Shown: one piece after another, positions 27,287 through 36,416 of the stretch | Layout of the letters: each line of letters starts with the position of its first letter | Numbering within the stretch: position 1 is the stretch's first letter | Assembly (NCBI GenBank): GCA_965217605.1 | Contig: CBDCJB010000002.1 | Span: 1 to 64,000, forward strand | Direction of reading: 5' to 3' | Source of the DNA: JAYYZW01 sp965217605 | Lineage (GTDB): Bacteria; Pseudomonadota; Gammaproteobacteria; Ga0077536 | Length of the DNA stretch: 64,000 nt | Position numbers and translations under genes: made by a program | The notes under the pieces: generated by a model | Seen by the model: only the letters and a program-made list of their open reading frames with translations | What the model was told of the DNA's origin: nothing | The model's database searches: none

Positions 27287-27323
27287 CCGTCTTCAAACAT
27301 CTGTCCCATTTGTTTGAAGACGG
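27287..27323. repeat. Inverted repeat
   Basis: Perfect 13-bp arms CCGTCTTCAAACA and TGTTTGAAGACGG around an 11-bp loop, in the gap between the cytochrome and SnoaL-like genes. No T run follows on either strand, so it may be an operator or relic rather than a terminator. Confidence 0.6.
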
Positions 27324-27411
27324 ACAGACAAATTGAGACAGATGGCGAGAAGAACTAACGGAGGCAGTGGTTCAATTTATCTGACGATGGGCAGTTACCT
27401 TTATAATTCCC

Positions 27412-27786
27412 CTATTGCGCGCCCCAGGGATGGTCGATGATGTAGAGCCAACGGCCGTCCGGCTGTCGCCGCACGACCTCGGTCGTGCGCCCGCCCATAT
27501 CGACCGCCTGGCCGTCCGGCCCCGTGCCCGTCAGGCGCCATTCGTTACTCAAGAGCGCCAGATCGCCGTTGCGTGCCGTGTATCGCGTCTCCAGGCTCAG
27601 ATCGCCGCCGACGGCGAGAAACCCTTCCATCGCCGCGCGAATCGCGGCCTTACCGGTCTCCGAATTACCGTCGGCGTCGACGAGGACGGCGGCGTCTTCG
27701 TAGAGGTCGAGCAAGCCGTCGAGATCCCCCGCATTGAACCGTTCGCGGAATTCGTCGTGAGCCGATTCGGGTGCTATGTCATTCAT
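27412..27786 (-). CDS. SnoaL/NTF2-like (DUF4440-type) protein
   Basis: 124 residues with a cone-shaped NTF2-like fold pattern: FRERFNAGDLDGLLDLYEDAAVLVD at the start, GKAAIRAAMEGFLA, LSNEWRLTGTGPDGQ and the C-terminal RQPDGRWLYIIDHPWG. Such proteins bind small ligands or act as isomerases or hydrolases. The ATG at 27786 has GGAGGATC upstream, so the longer frame to 27960 is rejected. The IS6 copy at 27993 lies about 200 bp upstream. Confidence 0.88.
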   Translation of the reverse strand: MNDIAPESAHDEFRERFNAGDLDGLLDLYEDAAVLVDADGNSETGKAAIRAAMEGFLAVGGDLSLETRYTARNGDLALLSNEWRLTGTGPDGQAVDMGGRTTEVVRRQPDGRWLYIIDHPWGAQ

Positions 27787-27992
27787 GAAGTGATCCTCCA
27801 ATACGGACGATGAATGCGGGCCGTCGGCGACGAGTGCGCCACCAGACCCGGGCGCGATGATCTTGGAACGGCGCATGCGGGAAAGCAAGTGTGAGGCGGG
27901 CAACGGCCCCTCTGTGGGCTCCGTCGGCACGAAGGATTTCGGCCGGTTGACACGGGCCATCGTGAATGAACTCGGCGAACATCTCTCCCCAT

Positions 27993-28798
27993 GGCATTGT
28001 CAGAGGAAACGGCGTTGAGCCTAGGGAGTATGCCGTCTAGGTTCTCGGAATGGAAACCCCTTTCAAATACTTCAAAACATCACCCGCGATCATCCGGCTG
28101 GCCGTGATGATGTACATCCGTTATCCGCTGTCATTGCGGCAAGTTGAAGACATTCTGTTCGAACGTGGTATCGACATCTGTCACGAGACGGTGCGTTTCT
28201 GGTGGAACCGGTTCGGGCCGATGTTCGCCACCGAGATCAGGAAGCGGCGCATTCATCATCGGTCATATTCGAACTAACGCTGGTATCTGGACGAGGTGTT
28301 CGTGCGTATCAACGGTGAAACATATTACCTCTGGCGTGCCGTCGATCACGAAGGGGAAGTACTTGAAGTCTTTGCCACGAAGCACCGGGATCGCAGAGCT
28401 GCGCTGACGTTCCTGAAGCGTACGATGAAGCGCTACGGCCGGCCACAAGTCATCGTGACGGACCGACTTCGTTCCTACGATGCCGCGATGAAAGACATGG
28501 GGGTCGAGGAATCGTCAGCTTTGCGGTTGGTGGATCAACTATCGAACCGAAAATTCACACCAACCGTTCCGCCGACGAGAAGGCGCGATGGCTAGGTTCA
28601 GGGACATCAAGACCCTCCAGAAATTTGCTGCCGCCCACGCCTCGGTCCACAATCATTTCAACCAGGAACGTCATCTTTACAACCGCGAGAACTTCAAACT
28701 CAATCGCTCTGTCGCCTTGGCCGAGTGGCGTCAACTTGCAGCCTGAGAGACCTCGATTGTTGGCTCTACTGATCCGATCAAGTTAGTCTGACAATGCC
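27993..28798 (+). mobile_element. IS6-family element with defective transposase
   Basis: Left end GGCATTGTCAGAGGAAAC, the same subtype as the remnant at 4625. The transposase (28050-28746) starts METPFKYFKTSP, has TGG to TAA at the NWRW motif (about 28275), and a frameshift near 28500. Right end CTGACAATGCC. Flanks do not match. Confidence 0.9.
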
Positions 28799-29519
28799 GC
28801 GCACGATTTTCTTTCTCATCAAGTTCTTTGACAACGCGGAATACGCACGCGAGTTCGTACATGGGCGCCTGCATGTGAAACGACTTTCTTGGTTCAAACG
28901 GCATGAAGGTAGTGATGACTCTAACCGCGCGGGGCGCATAGATCAGAATGAAGGCACGGTTAGTTGGATGCAACCTGGAAAGGGTGTCTTGACGCTCAAT
29001 GACATGATCATTAGAGACGCGCAGATTCAAATACAGAAAAGTTGGTTGGATGACCTGCACGTGTTCTGCCTTCACGGCGCGCATAGCGGTGATTTGAACT
29101 TGGCCATGCTGGCGCGGGATAACAATGTTGAGGTCCTACGACAACAGCTACTGGTACCGGAAGAGTGCGTATCTCTCGGCAAATACGCAGTGGTCGTCAC
29201 GGACGTAGGCAATTTCGTGGGTCGAGTTGACACCAAGTTAAGGTCAACAGGATATCGGTTCAATCGCAGATTGGTCGAATATTACGATCCCGATGGCTTT
29301 CACGGGACGTTTAAGGATGGGGAATCGGTGTTCTGGAAACAGAAACGGTTTGAGTTTCAGCGTGAGTTTAGGTACGCGATCAACACCGGCACTGTCGGGG
29401 ATGGTGCATTGAACTTGGACGTTGGCGATTTGAGTGATGTAACGCTTTGCCTAAACTCGATGGAGCTCAATGGCGAGAAATTATTTGGTGGGAATTTGCA
29501 GTTTGGTGCAACGGCGTGA
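28794..29519 (+). CDS. Hypothetical protein; start codon supplied by the IS6 end
   Basis: 241 residues. The first ATG is the ATG of the IS end sequence ACAATGCC, so the native N-terminus may be slightly different (native sequence from about IFFLIKFFDNAEYAREF). Features: LHVKRLSWFKRHEG near the start, a central mixed region with VVTDVGNFVGRV, and a hydrophilic C-terminus ending LFGGNLQFGATA. The pattern K-F-x(6)-A-x-x-F-x-x-G-x-L-x(4)-L-x-x-F is shared with small unnamed proteins I recall from accessory islands, but I cannot name a family. It ends in its own stop. Confidence 0.65.
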   Translation: MPRTIFFLIKFFDNAEYAREFVHGRLHVKRLSWFKRHEGSDDSNRAGRIDQNEGTVSWMQPGKGVLTLNDMIIRDAQIQIQKSWLDDLHVFCLHGAHSGDLNLAMLARDNNVEVLRQQLLVPEECVSLGKYAVVVTDVGNFVGRVDTKLRSTGYRFNRRLVEYYDPDGFHGTFKDGESVFWKQKRFEFQREFRYAINTGTVGDGALNLDVGDLSDVTLCLNSMELNGEKLFGGNLQFGATA

Positions 29520-29712
29520 CGAATAGATCGCTTCTCGACAAGATTACCTCCGAAACGACTAGGCGCGAAGGACATCCTCAAGGGCTATTGACGGATGTCG
29601 CTCGGGTGATGGTTCGAAGCGCTTCGGCTTAGGCAGTTCCTGAGTGACCAATCATTGTCGGCGGCTGTGACTTAAGGAAATTTCTTTCGGTGATGTCTCC
29701 ATTGCCGGCAAG

Positions 29713-30516
29713 GGCATTGTCAGAGTAAATCGGCTTGAGGCGGGAAGTAAGGTCTCGTAGCCTCCGGTGATGCACAATCCCTTCCGTTATTTCAAGACCT
29801 CGCCCGAGATCATCCGGTTGGCCGTGATGATGTATATCCGCTATCCGCTGTCGTTGCGCTAGGTCGAAGACATTCTGTTCGAGCGTGGCATCGACATCTG
29901 CCACGAGACGGTGCGGTACTGGTGGAATCGCTTTGGTTCCCTGTTTGCAGCTGAGCTTCGGAAACGCCGCGTTCATCATGGATCCTATTCGAACTGGCGC
30001 TGGCATCTTGATGAGGTGTTTGTCCGGATCAACGGCGAGACACATTGTCTATGGCGCGCTGTCGATCACGAAGGGGAGGTACTCGAAGCTTTTGCCACGA
30101 AACAGCGGGATCGCAAGGCTGCGCTGAGCTTTATCAAGCGTGCGATGAAGCGCTACGGCCGGCCGAAGGTGATCGTGACGGACCGGCTCAAATCATACCG
30201 GGCTGCGATGAATGTGATCGGTAATGCCGCCGCTCAGACTTGCGGTCGATGGCTCAACAATCGAGCCGAAAGCTCACACCAACCGTTTCGGCGACGAGTA
30301 GGGGCAATGGCCAAATTCAGGGACGTAAAGGCCTTGCAGAAATTCGCTGCCGCCCACGCCTCGATCCACAATCATTTCAACCAGGAACGTCATCTTTATA
30401 ATCGCGAAACCTTCAAACTCAATCGCTCCGCCGCTTTGGCCGAGTGGCGTCGACTTGCAGCTTGAGAGTCCTCGACTGAGGTTCTTCAGGTCCCACCCAG
30501 TTAGTCTGACAATGCC
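29713..30516 (+). mobile_element. IS6-family element with defective transposase
   Basis: Full-length 804 bp with both ends. The transposase (29770-30465) has CAG to TAG at 29860 in SLRQVED; the rest from 29911 is open with a complete catalytic set, so a single change disabled it. Confidence 0.92.
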
Positions 30517-30523
30517 CCGCCAC

Positions 30524-30623
30524 GGCTTTGTCAGAGTAAATCGGCTTGAGCCTGGAAGGGGAGTTCCGTAGCCTCAAGCGATGTGAAATCCGTTCCGTTA
30601 TTTCAACAGTTCTCCCGAGGTCA
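30524..30623 (+). mobile_element. IS6-family left-end remnant
   Basis: 100 bp from a variant end GGCTTTGTCAGAGTAAATCG through the transposase start region (SVPLFQQFSRGH in a wrong frame), 7 bp after the previous copy. Confidence 0.8.
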
Positions 30624-30628
30624 CAGGC

Positions 30629-30790
30629 ATGACGCTCCAACAGCCGGAACTGCATTTCGCCCAGCGCGATGGCTTTGAGGATGTCGTGATCATTTCAGGG
30701 ATGGCCGTGCAACAGTTGCACGGCAAACGTCCGTTCATGGCACGGGCCGATCGCACGGCATCGCTACCGCGCTGTCTAAGTGGGCACTGA
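30629..30790 (+). other. 53-codon open frame of uncertain status
   Basis: Frame starting MTLQQPELHFAQRDGFEDVVIISG directly after the IS6 left-end remnant, ending in LPRCLSGH. It may be the start of a host gene or an internal piece of one. No family recognised, no clear ribosome site. The rest of the 30624-30983 gap shows nothing else. Confidence 0.25.
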
Positions 30791-30983
30791 GGCAGCCTTG
30801 GTGCTCACTGACCGTGGTGACAATCCGACCCCAGGTCCACCCGTTACCTCAAGGCGGATTGGGGCGCCTAGTGCCCGACCGCACGCTGAAGGTGCGGGAG
30901 CGACGTTGGTTGCCACGAGTTGTCCCTCGACATTGGGATTCGATGTAATGCGGGGTGACCCGGGCGTAGCTTAGAATTGGCGT

Positions 30984-31443
30984 GTGACACCCGATCAGAT
31001 CATCGGCTTTTGGTTTCGCGACAACGTCAACGACGCGGCCGCCATGCGCGCGCGCCTCGACACGCTGTTCAGCGTCGACGCAGGCTTCGATGCCGAGGTA
31101 CGTGCGCGCCTGGGTAAGGCAGTCGAGCAGGCGTTCGCGGGCACGCTCGATCACTGGGCCGCCGAGCCGCGCGGCGCGCTCGCGCTCGTAATCTTGCTCG
31201 ATCAGGCCCCGCGTAACATCTACCGGGGCACGGCGTGTGCGTTCGCGGGCGACGTACGGGCGGGCGCTATCACTGATGCGGCACTAACGTACGGTTTCGA
31301 GGCGAAGCTCGCCTTGATCGAGTGCGTATTCCTCTACCTGCCGTTCGAGCACGCGGAGGATTTAACGCTGCAGGACCGTTGCGTCTCGGGCTATGAGGCG
31401 TTGCATGCGCGGGCATCCAAGGATTTTCTAGATCTCATGGCGG
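30984..31443 (+). pseudogene. DUF924 family protein, C-terminus lost to IS6
   Basis: GTG start, MTPDQIIGFWFRDNVNDAAAMRARLDTLFS. The DUF924 signatures GALALVILLDQAPRNIYRG and FLYLPFEHAEDL are present. About 153 native residues remain against the usual 180-200; the frame ends in the IS6 end (GHCQSKSS). DUF924 proteins are TPR-like with unknown role. The last helices are missing, so function is doubtful. Confidence 0.85.
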
Positions 31444-32248
31444 GGCATTGTCAGAGTAAATCGTCTTGAGCCGGGAAGAGGAGTTCCATAGTCTCTGGCG
31501 ATGCATAACCCCTTCCGTTATTTCAACAGTTCTCCAGAGGTCATTCGCCTCGGGGTGATGTTGTACATCCGTTATCCGCTGCCGCTACGGCAGGTCGAGG
31601 ATCTCCTGTTCGAACGAGGCATCGATATCTGCCACGAGACTGTACGGTTTTGGTGGAACCGGTTTGGGCCGATGTTCGCCGCCGAGACCAGGAAGCGGCG
31701 CATTCATCATGGATCCTATTCGAACTGGCGCTGGCATCTTGATGAGGTGTTTGTCCGGGTCAACGGCGAGATACATTATCTATGGCGCGCTGTCGATCAC
31801 GAAGGCGAAGTCCTCGAAGTTTTTGCCACGAAACAGCGGGATCGCAAGGCTGCACTGAGGTTTCTGAAACGCGCAATGAAGCGCTACGGCCGGCCAAAGG
31901 TGATCGTGACGGACCGGCTCAAATCATACCGGGCTGCGATGAATGTAATTGGCAATGCCGCCGCTCAGACTTGCGGTCAATGGCTCAACAATAGAGCCGA
32001 AAACTCACACCAACCGTTCCGGCGACGGGAAGGGGCAATGGCCAGGTTCAGGGACATCAAGACCCTGCAGAAATTCGCCGCCGTCCATGCCTCGATCTAT
32101 AATCATTTCAACCACCACCGCCACCTCAACCGCCGCGCTATTTTCAAACAAGCCCGAGCCGCCGCCATGGCTGAGTGGTGTCAACTTGCAGCTTAAAAGG
32201 CCTCGATTGCAGGTTCCACAGGTCCGACCCAGTTAGTCTGACAATGCC
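31444..32248 (+). mobile_element. IS6-family element, full length
   Basis: 805 bp. It truncates genes on both sides: DUF924 on the left and the M50 peptidase on the right. Flanks catggcgg and cgtagagg do not match. Confidence 0.94.
31501..32196 (+). CDS. IS6-family transposase
   Basis: Intact 231 residues. The last 40 residues (HASIYNHFNHHRHLNRRAIFKQARAAAMAEWCQLAA) belong to the FKQ-type C-terminus while the rest is of the FKLNRS-type family majority, a hint of recombination between IS6 subtypes. Confidence 0.94.
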   Translation: MHNPFRYFNSSPEVIRLGVMLYIRYPLPLRQVEDLLFERGIDICHETVRFWWNRFGPMFAAETRKRRIHHGSYSNWRWHLDEVFVRVNGEIHYLWRAVDHEGEVLEVFATKQRDRKAALRFLKRAMKRYGRPKVIVTDRLKSYRAAMNVIGNAAAQTCGQWLNNRAENSHQPFRRREGAMARFRDIKTLQKFAAVHASIYNHFNHHRHLNRRAIFKQARAAAMAEWCQLAA

Positions 32249-32633
32249 CGTAGAGGTTCCGCATGAACCAGGCCGCGATCACGAGTATCAAGACGCCCAA
32301 CAAAGCACTGGTCACGCGATCTTTATCGGTATAAACGGTGACCAGGAAGGTCAAGGCCCCCCACAGCAGCGAACCGAGATAACCCGCACTTAAGGTCAAT
32401 AAACGTATATCGCCCATCGAGCGCACGTGCCCGCCCTGGTTCTGATCGACCTCCATCTCGATGACGACGCCGCCAGTGGCAACCGCGGTTAGCGCGTGTG
32501 AGGCCTCGTGGAAAAAGACCACTAGGGTTTTAAGCGGCGCCAAGAAGGGTGTCGGCCAGAGCGCAAAAACGAGGATCAGGAGCGCCAACAAGTAACCCAG
32601 CCGACGCGGCCCGATGCGAGTCGGGCCGGTCAC
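32249..32633 (-). pseudogene. M50B-like membrane metallopeptidase, 3' truncated by IS6
   Basis: The GTG start overlaps the speD stop as GTGA, so it is coupled to speD. 128 native residues: a first membrane helix (LGYLLALLILVFALW), the zinc motif HEASH in VVFFHEASHALTAVATGG, then two helices up to AAWFMRNLYG, where the IS6 end begins. The third zinc ligand and the last helices of this roughly 220-residue family are gone. Its place next to AdoMet decarboxylase suggests it belonged to the polyamine/envelope cluster. Confidence 0.82.
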
Positions 32634-33034
32634 GCAGGATCGTTCAGGGAGGCGCCGCGTTGTAGGGTCCGGACTTCTATGCGATCCGGATTGAAATAGG
32701 CTCGCAGGATGGGAATAGCGCGCTCCGGTTCCGCCTCGCCGCACATATAGATATCGAAGGCGGCGAATCCTTGCGCGGGCCAGGTATGAACGCTGATATG
32801 AGACTCCGTCAGACAAGCGACGCCGGTGATCCCAAGCGGCGTAAAACGATGGAAGTATTCATGGAGTAGCGTGGCACCCGTTTGTTCGATGATTTCTTCG
32901 ATGGCCTTGCGAACCGAACGCTCGCAGTTGAGGTTCGATGCGCCGTGAAGATCGACGATGACATGGGCTCCCGTTCCCGGTTTCATCAGCAGACCGCGTC
33001 GCGGACCAAGTGGGAAATTCGTGTTAAACCACAC
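32630..33034 (-). CDS. speD: S-adenosylmethionine decarboxylase proenzyme
   Basis: Makes decarboxylated AdoMet, the aminopropyl donor for spermidine synthesis. It is a pyruvoyl enzyme of the short bacterial class: self-cleavage occurs before the Ser in CLTESHISVHTWP, followed by FAAFDIYMCG. The N-terminal HVIVDLHGASNLN is typical. The frame starts with GTG at 33034; an internal ATG at 32986 (MKPGTGAHVIVDL) is closer to the family's usual start and may be the real one. It is divergent from the aminopropyltransferase operon at 33557, which would use its product. Confidence 0.93.
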   Translation of the reverse strand: MWFNTNFPLGPRRGLLMKPGTGAHVIVDLHGASNLNCERSVRKAIEEIIEQTGATLLHEYFHRFTPLGITGVACLTESHISVHTWPAQGFAAFDIYMCGEAEPERAIPILRAYFNPDRIEVRTLQRGASLNDPA

Positions 33035-33045
33035 TGTCGCATGTT

Positions 33046-33282
33046 TTAATCCACATCGGGGATCGTGAAATGCTGGATATCGATCGCGCTTAAGACCTGC
33101 AACATGAAAGAAGCCTTAAATGCCCCTCGGTTAATCTTGGTTGAGAGCGACGATGGCGTCTCCTCTATACCCAATCGCCGGAGCCGTCGCGAGAGTTCGG
33201 GATAATTTACCCCTTTGAGTGACAGCGCCGATTTCACAATGCGTGTGGTCATCTGTTCCCACCCTTTGTCGATATCACCCAT
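33046..33282 (-). CDS. DUF6471 domain protein
   Basis: 78 residues. MTTRIVKSALSLKGVNYPELSRRLRRLGIEETPSSLSTKINRGAFKASFMLQVLSAI is the DUF6471 pattern, a small helix-turn-helix-like domain, so it is probably a DNA-binding regulator. AAAAGGA lies just before the ATG at 33282. It is first in the minus-strand transcript with speD (12-bp gap) and faces the aminopropyltransferase operon, a fitting place for a regulator of both transcripts; that role is inference. Confidence 0.85.
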   Translation of the reverse strand: MGDIDKGWEQMTTRIVKSALSLKGVNYPELSRRLRRLGIEETPSSLSTKINRGAFKASFMLQVLSAIDIQHFTIPDVD

Positions 33283-33489
33283 AATCCTTTTCTCTGTTCT
33301 GTTTCCGAACCTTGTGCCACCGCGCGAGCGTGCTCTAGGTGCGGCCCAAATTGTTTAAGATCTGACACTTGGCGCCCTACAGCGCTCGTACTACCGCCTC
33401 ACGCTTTACACTAATTTAGACGAAAAAGCTCGAAAAGTAACTAAAAACGATTAATTAACATATACAAGCACATATATGAATCAATTATA

Positions 33490-33517
33490 TTGAAAATGAA
33501 AGTATTACAACTATAAT
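33490..33517 (+). promoter_or_regulatory. Probable sigma-70 promoter of the aminopropyltransferase operon
   Basis: TTGAAA and TATAAT separated by 16 bp in an AT-rich 150-bp stretch between divergent genes. The expected start of transcription near 33524 leaves a normal leader for the ATG at 33557 with GGGGAG upstream, but only 12 nt for the ATG at 33536. Confidence 0.7.
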
Positions 33518-33556
33518 CCGTGCAGTAGTGGATGGATGGTGCCCACGGGGAGCCCG

Positions 33557-35260
33557 ATGATTTCACCTCAACGGCGACTGGATCTGGCGGTTTTAGTCAT
33601 CTTGGCGATTGGCGCCGGATGCGGTCTGGTCTACGAATATCTTTTGTCCCACTACGCGGGACGGGTGCTCGGCGCGGTCGAGGTCGCCATCTTTGGTGTC
33701 ATCACCGTCATGATGGTTTTCATGGGGGTGGGCTCGTTTCTGGCGCGCAAAGTTTCTAATCCATACGTCGGTTTTGCATGGCTCGAAGTTCTTCTCGCGC
33801 TGCTCGGCAGCACCAGCGTGCTCCTCATTGGCGGCCTGTTCTCACTTTCCGAACTGTTTCCGAAAATCTTGATGGAAACCTTCTCCATCACCGAGGATCT
33901 GCGGCCCACCGGTGGCCTGATCGAGACTGCGCGAACCATCGTTACCCTTTCGCCTTACGTTGTCGGGGCCATTCTCGGCACGATGATCGGAATGGAGATC
34001 CCTTTGATCGGAGAGATCCGCGTCAAGATATTCGACAACGCGCTCAAGAATAACGCGGGCGCCATTTACGGTATCGACTATATTGGGGCCGGGATCGGCG
34101 CAAGCTTATGGTTGGCATTCATGCTGGCGATGGACGTCTCGCTTGCGGGGGCGGTGACCGCGTCGGTCAATCTATTGTTAGGCATTGCGTTCTTCATCAT
34201 CTTCCGACGCGAAATTAGACGACCGGCAGCACTATTGGGGGCCTATGCCCTAACCGGAATCGTCATCTTGCAGGTGTATGACAAAGGCGCGGACTGGTCG
34301 GCCTCGATCGAAGATTTACTTTACCGAGACCAGGTTCTATTCCGCGTCAATACCGATCATCAAAGACTGGTCGTCACTGAGAGGATGATGGATCCCGCGA
34401 AGCCGACGGTGCTGAGTTTTTATATAAACGGACGGATCCAGTTCGCCAGCAATGACGAACACATTTACCACGCGATGTTGACCTATCCCGCGTTGGCGGC
34501 ATCCGCGCGTCAGAAAAAAATTCTGATCATTGGCGGAGGCGACGGGCTCGCGTTGCGGGATGTTTTGCGCTGGGAGCCCAAAAGCGTGACGCTACTCGAT
34601 CTGGATGAAGATCTGGTGCGTTTGTTCCGGGACGAGGGGTCGGGCTCGGTGAACAACGCCCGCTTAATTGCGGCCAACAATCGAGCGTTCAGCGATCCGC
34701 GCATTGAACCACGCTTTGGCGACGCGTTTTTGACCGTGAACGCATTACTCCGGCACGAAGAAGTATTCGACACCATCATCGTCGACCTACCGGATCCGTC
34801 GCACCCCGATTTGAACAAATTGTACAGCGCGCGATTCTACGCCAAGCTGAATGCCTTGCTGGCGGGAGACGGGGCGATGACGGTGCAATCGACTTCCCCT
34901 TATCACGCGAAGAAAACCTTTATCAGTATAGGCAAGACCGTGCGGCATTCAGGCTTTCATCACGTCGAGCAGTATCACGCCAATGTCCCGTCATTTGGCG
35001 AGTGGGGTTGGACCATCGCCGTCAAGAACGGAAATTCCGCCCGCGATCGCATCGCGGAATTGAAGTCCCCACCGGTGGATGATAAGTGGACCACGAAGGG
35101 CCTGATGCTCGCCGCATTCGAGTTTGAAAAAGGTTTTTACGATGACCAGGAAGCCATTGAAGTCAATCGCCTCGGAACCATGGTGGTATATCGATATCAC
35201 CATAACGATTGGCGCCACGATATGGGTATCTATCAATTAGCAGAAGGAGAAGACCATTGA
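33557..35260 (+). CDS. speE: Membrane-anchored polyamine aminopropyltransferase (spermidine synthase-like)
   Basis: Transfers the aminopropyl group of decarboxylated AdoMet to a polyamine. About 567 residues: six or seven N-terminal membrane helices (to about residue 225), then a soluble synthase domain with VLSFYINGRIQFASNDEHIYHAML, the AdoMet-binding ILIIGGGDGLALRDVLRW, LLDLDEDL and the catalytic DLPDPSHPDLNKLYS. Membrane-fused synthases of this type occur with DUF350/PspA clusters rather than with ordinary speDE. The stop overlaps the next start (ATTGA), so translation is coupled. ATG 33536 is an alternative start giving seven more residues. Confidence 0.92.
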   Translation: MISPQRRLDLAVLVILAIGAGCGLVYEYLLSHYAGRVLGAVEVAIFGVITVMMVFMGVGSFLARKVSNPYVGFAWLEVLLALLGSTSVLLIGGLFSLSELFPKILMETFSITEDLRPTGGLIETARTIVTLSPYVVGAILGTMIGMEIPLIGEIRVKIFDNALKNNAGAIYGIDYIGAGIGASLWLAFMLAMDVSLAGAVTASVNLLLGIAFFIIFRREIRRPAALLGAYALTGIVILQVYDKGADWSASIEDLLYRDQVLFRVNTDHQRLVVTERMMDPAKPTVLSFYINGRIQFASNDEHIYHAMLTYPALAASARQKKILIIGGGDGLALRDVLRWEPKSVTLLDLDEDLVRLFRDEGSGSVNNARLIAANNRAFSDPRIEPRFGDAFLTVNALLRHEEVFDTIIVDLPDPSHPDLNKLYSARFYAKLNALLAGDGAMTVQSTSPYHAKKTFISIGKTVRHSGFHHVEQYHANVPSFGEWGWTIAVKNGNSARDRIAELKSPPVDDKWTTKGLMLAAFEFEKGFYDDQEAIEVNRLGTMVVYRYHHNDWRHDMGIYQLAEGEDH

Positions 35261-35673
35261 ATGACAAGGTTAATGAAGTCGTCGCCGCTTTGAACGGTAC
35301 GAAGACAGAAGAGGGCCTGGCGATCCAGGCGGAAGTTGTCGACGCCGACGAGGGCCTGGTCAAGGTCGAACTGGCGGAGCGGGAGGAATTCCCGATCATG
35401 ATCGATATCAGTGAGGATCAGATCACTGCGATCGCCAACTTGTGGGATCAACACGACGTCAAGGAAGGGGTGGAGGCAGAGATGATGAACGTCATGCTGT
35501 CGATGAACATTGCGCTTCCGCTATCGGCCTTTGCCAAAACCGGTAGTACTTATCAACTGTTCGGAGCCATGTCGGCGAACACCGTTGTGGCCAATGTCGT
35601 AGAAGAAATAACCGTACTGAGTGACAACACGATTGCCGTATTCGATGCCCTTGATGAGTACCTGAACCGGTAA
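35257..35673 (+). CDS. DUF2170 family protein (YjfI-like)
   Basis: 138 residues, TTG start overlapping the speE stop, preceded by GAAGGAGAAG. The family core is VDADEGLVKVELAEREEFPIMIDISEDQI and MMNVMLSMNIALPLSAFAKTGSTYQLFGAMS, with an acidic end. Cytosolic protein of unknown activity that regularly precedes a PspA homologue, as here; in E. coli the equivalent pair is yjfI-yjfJ. Likely partner or regulator of the PspA-like protein. Confidence 0.9.
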   Translation: MNDKVNEVVAALNGTKTEEGLAIQAEVVDADEGLVKVELAEREEFPIMIDISEDQITAIANLWDQHDVKEGVEAEMMNVMLSMNIALPLSAFAKTGSTYQLFGAMSANTVVANVVEEITVLSDNTIAVFDALDEYLNR

Positions 35674-35708
35674 TTTTCGCGAACATCTTGTCTTAAGGAG
35701 AACACAGC

Positions 35709-36404
35709 ATGAGTTGGTTAAATGAACTGTTTGATTCCGTGCGCGGCCACGTGAATGCTACGGGCGAAGCCCTAGCGGATTCCCAGGCCATCCCCGCGCT
35801 GGAGCAGAAGATTCGCGACGCCAAAAACGATCTGGCCAAGTCCAAGAGCGCCCTGACAGAGATCATGGCGCAGGAGAAATTGACCAAGAAACGGGTCAAC
35901 GACCTCGAGGCAAACCTGACCGAACATGAAGAATACGCGGTCCAGGCGAGCGATAAGGGCGACGATAGTTTAATGAACGAGATCGTCGATAAGATTGCAG
36001 AGATAGAAGATGATCTCGCAGCGCAGCGCGAAGTGCATACGCAACTGGATGCCAATGTTGGGCGCATCAAAGCAACCGTTCTCGAGACCGAACGCGGAAT
36101 CAAGGCAATGGATCGTGAGGTGAAGAATATAAAGGCGACTGAATATGCCCAGAGAGCCGCTGAGGCAACCGCGGCCCAGCATTCCGGATCATCGGCCTCC
36201 ATGGCGACTGCGGCGGAACGCATGAAGCGCATAAAAGCCCGACAGGAAGAGCGGCGGCATCGCATGGAAGCAGCCAGGGAACTCGCCGACGTCGAGAGCG
36301 GTGACGACCTCAAAGCTAAATTAGCGGCAGCCGGCATCGGTGCTAAAAAGCCATCTCGCGACGCCATTCTGGAGCGTATCAACGCCCGCAAGTCCGCTGG
36401 TTGA
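35709..36404 (+). CDS. PspA/IM30 family protein (YjfJ-like)
   Basis: 231 residues, almost wholly coiled-coil: MSWLNELFDSVRGHVNATGEALADSQ start, long heptads from about residue 25 to 150, and a C-terminal helix KLAAAGIGAKKPSRDAILERINAR. PspA-type proteins coat and stabilise damaged inner membrane as ESCRT-III-like assemblies. TTAAGGAGAACAC gives a strong ribosome site. Between DUF2170 and DUF2491, the standard order of this cluster. Confidence 0.93.
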   Translation: MSWLNELFDSVRGHVNATGEALADSQAIPALEQKIRDAKNDLAKSKSALTEIMAQEKLTKKRVNDLEANLTEHEEYAVQASDKGDDSLMNEIVDKIAEIEDDLAAQREVHTQLDANVGRIKATVLETERGIKAMDREVKNIKATEYAQRAAEATAAQHSGSSASMATAAERMKRIKARQEERRHRMEAARELADVESGDDLKAKLAAAGIGAKKPSRDAILERINARKSAG

Positions 36405-36416
36405 CGGGGCTCACAC

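Noticed and set aside
27787..27960. N-terminal extension of the SnoaL-like protein
   Set aside because: The internal ATG at 27786 has GGAGGATC upstream and matches the start of the fold; the extension is basic and featureless.
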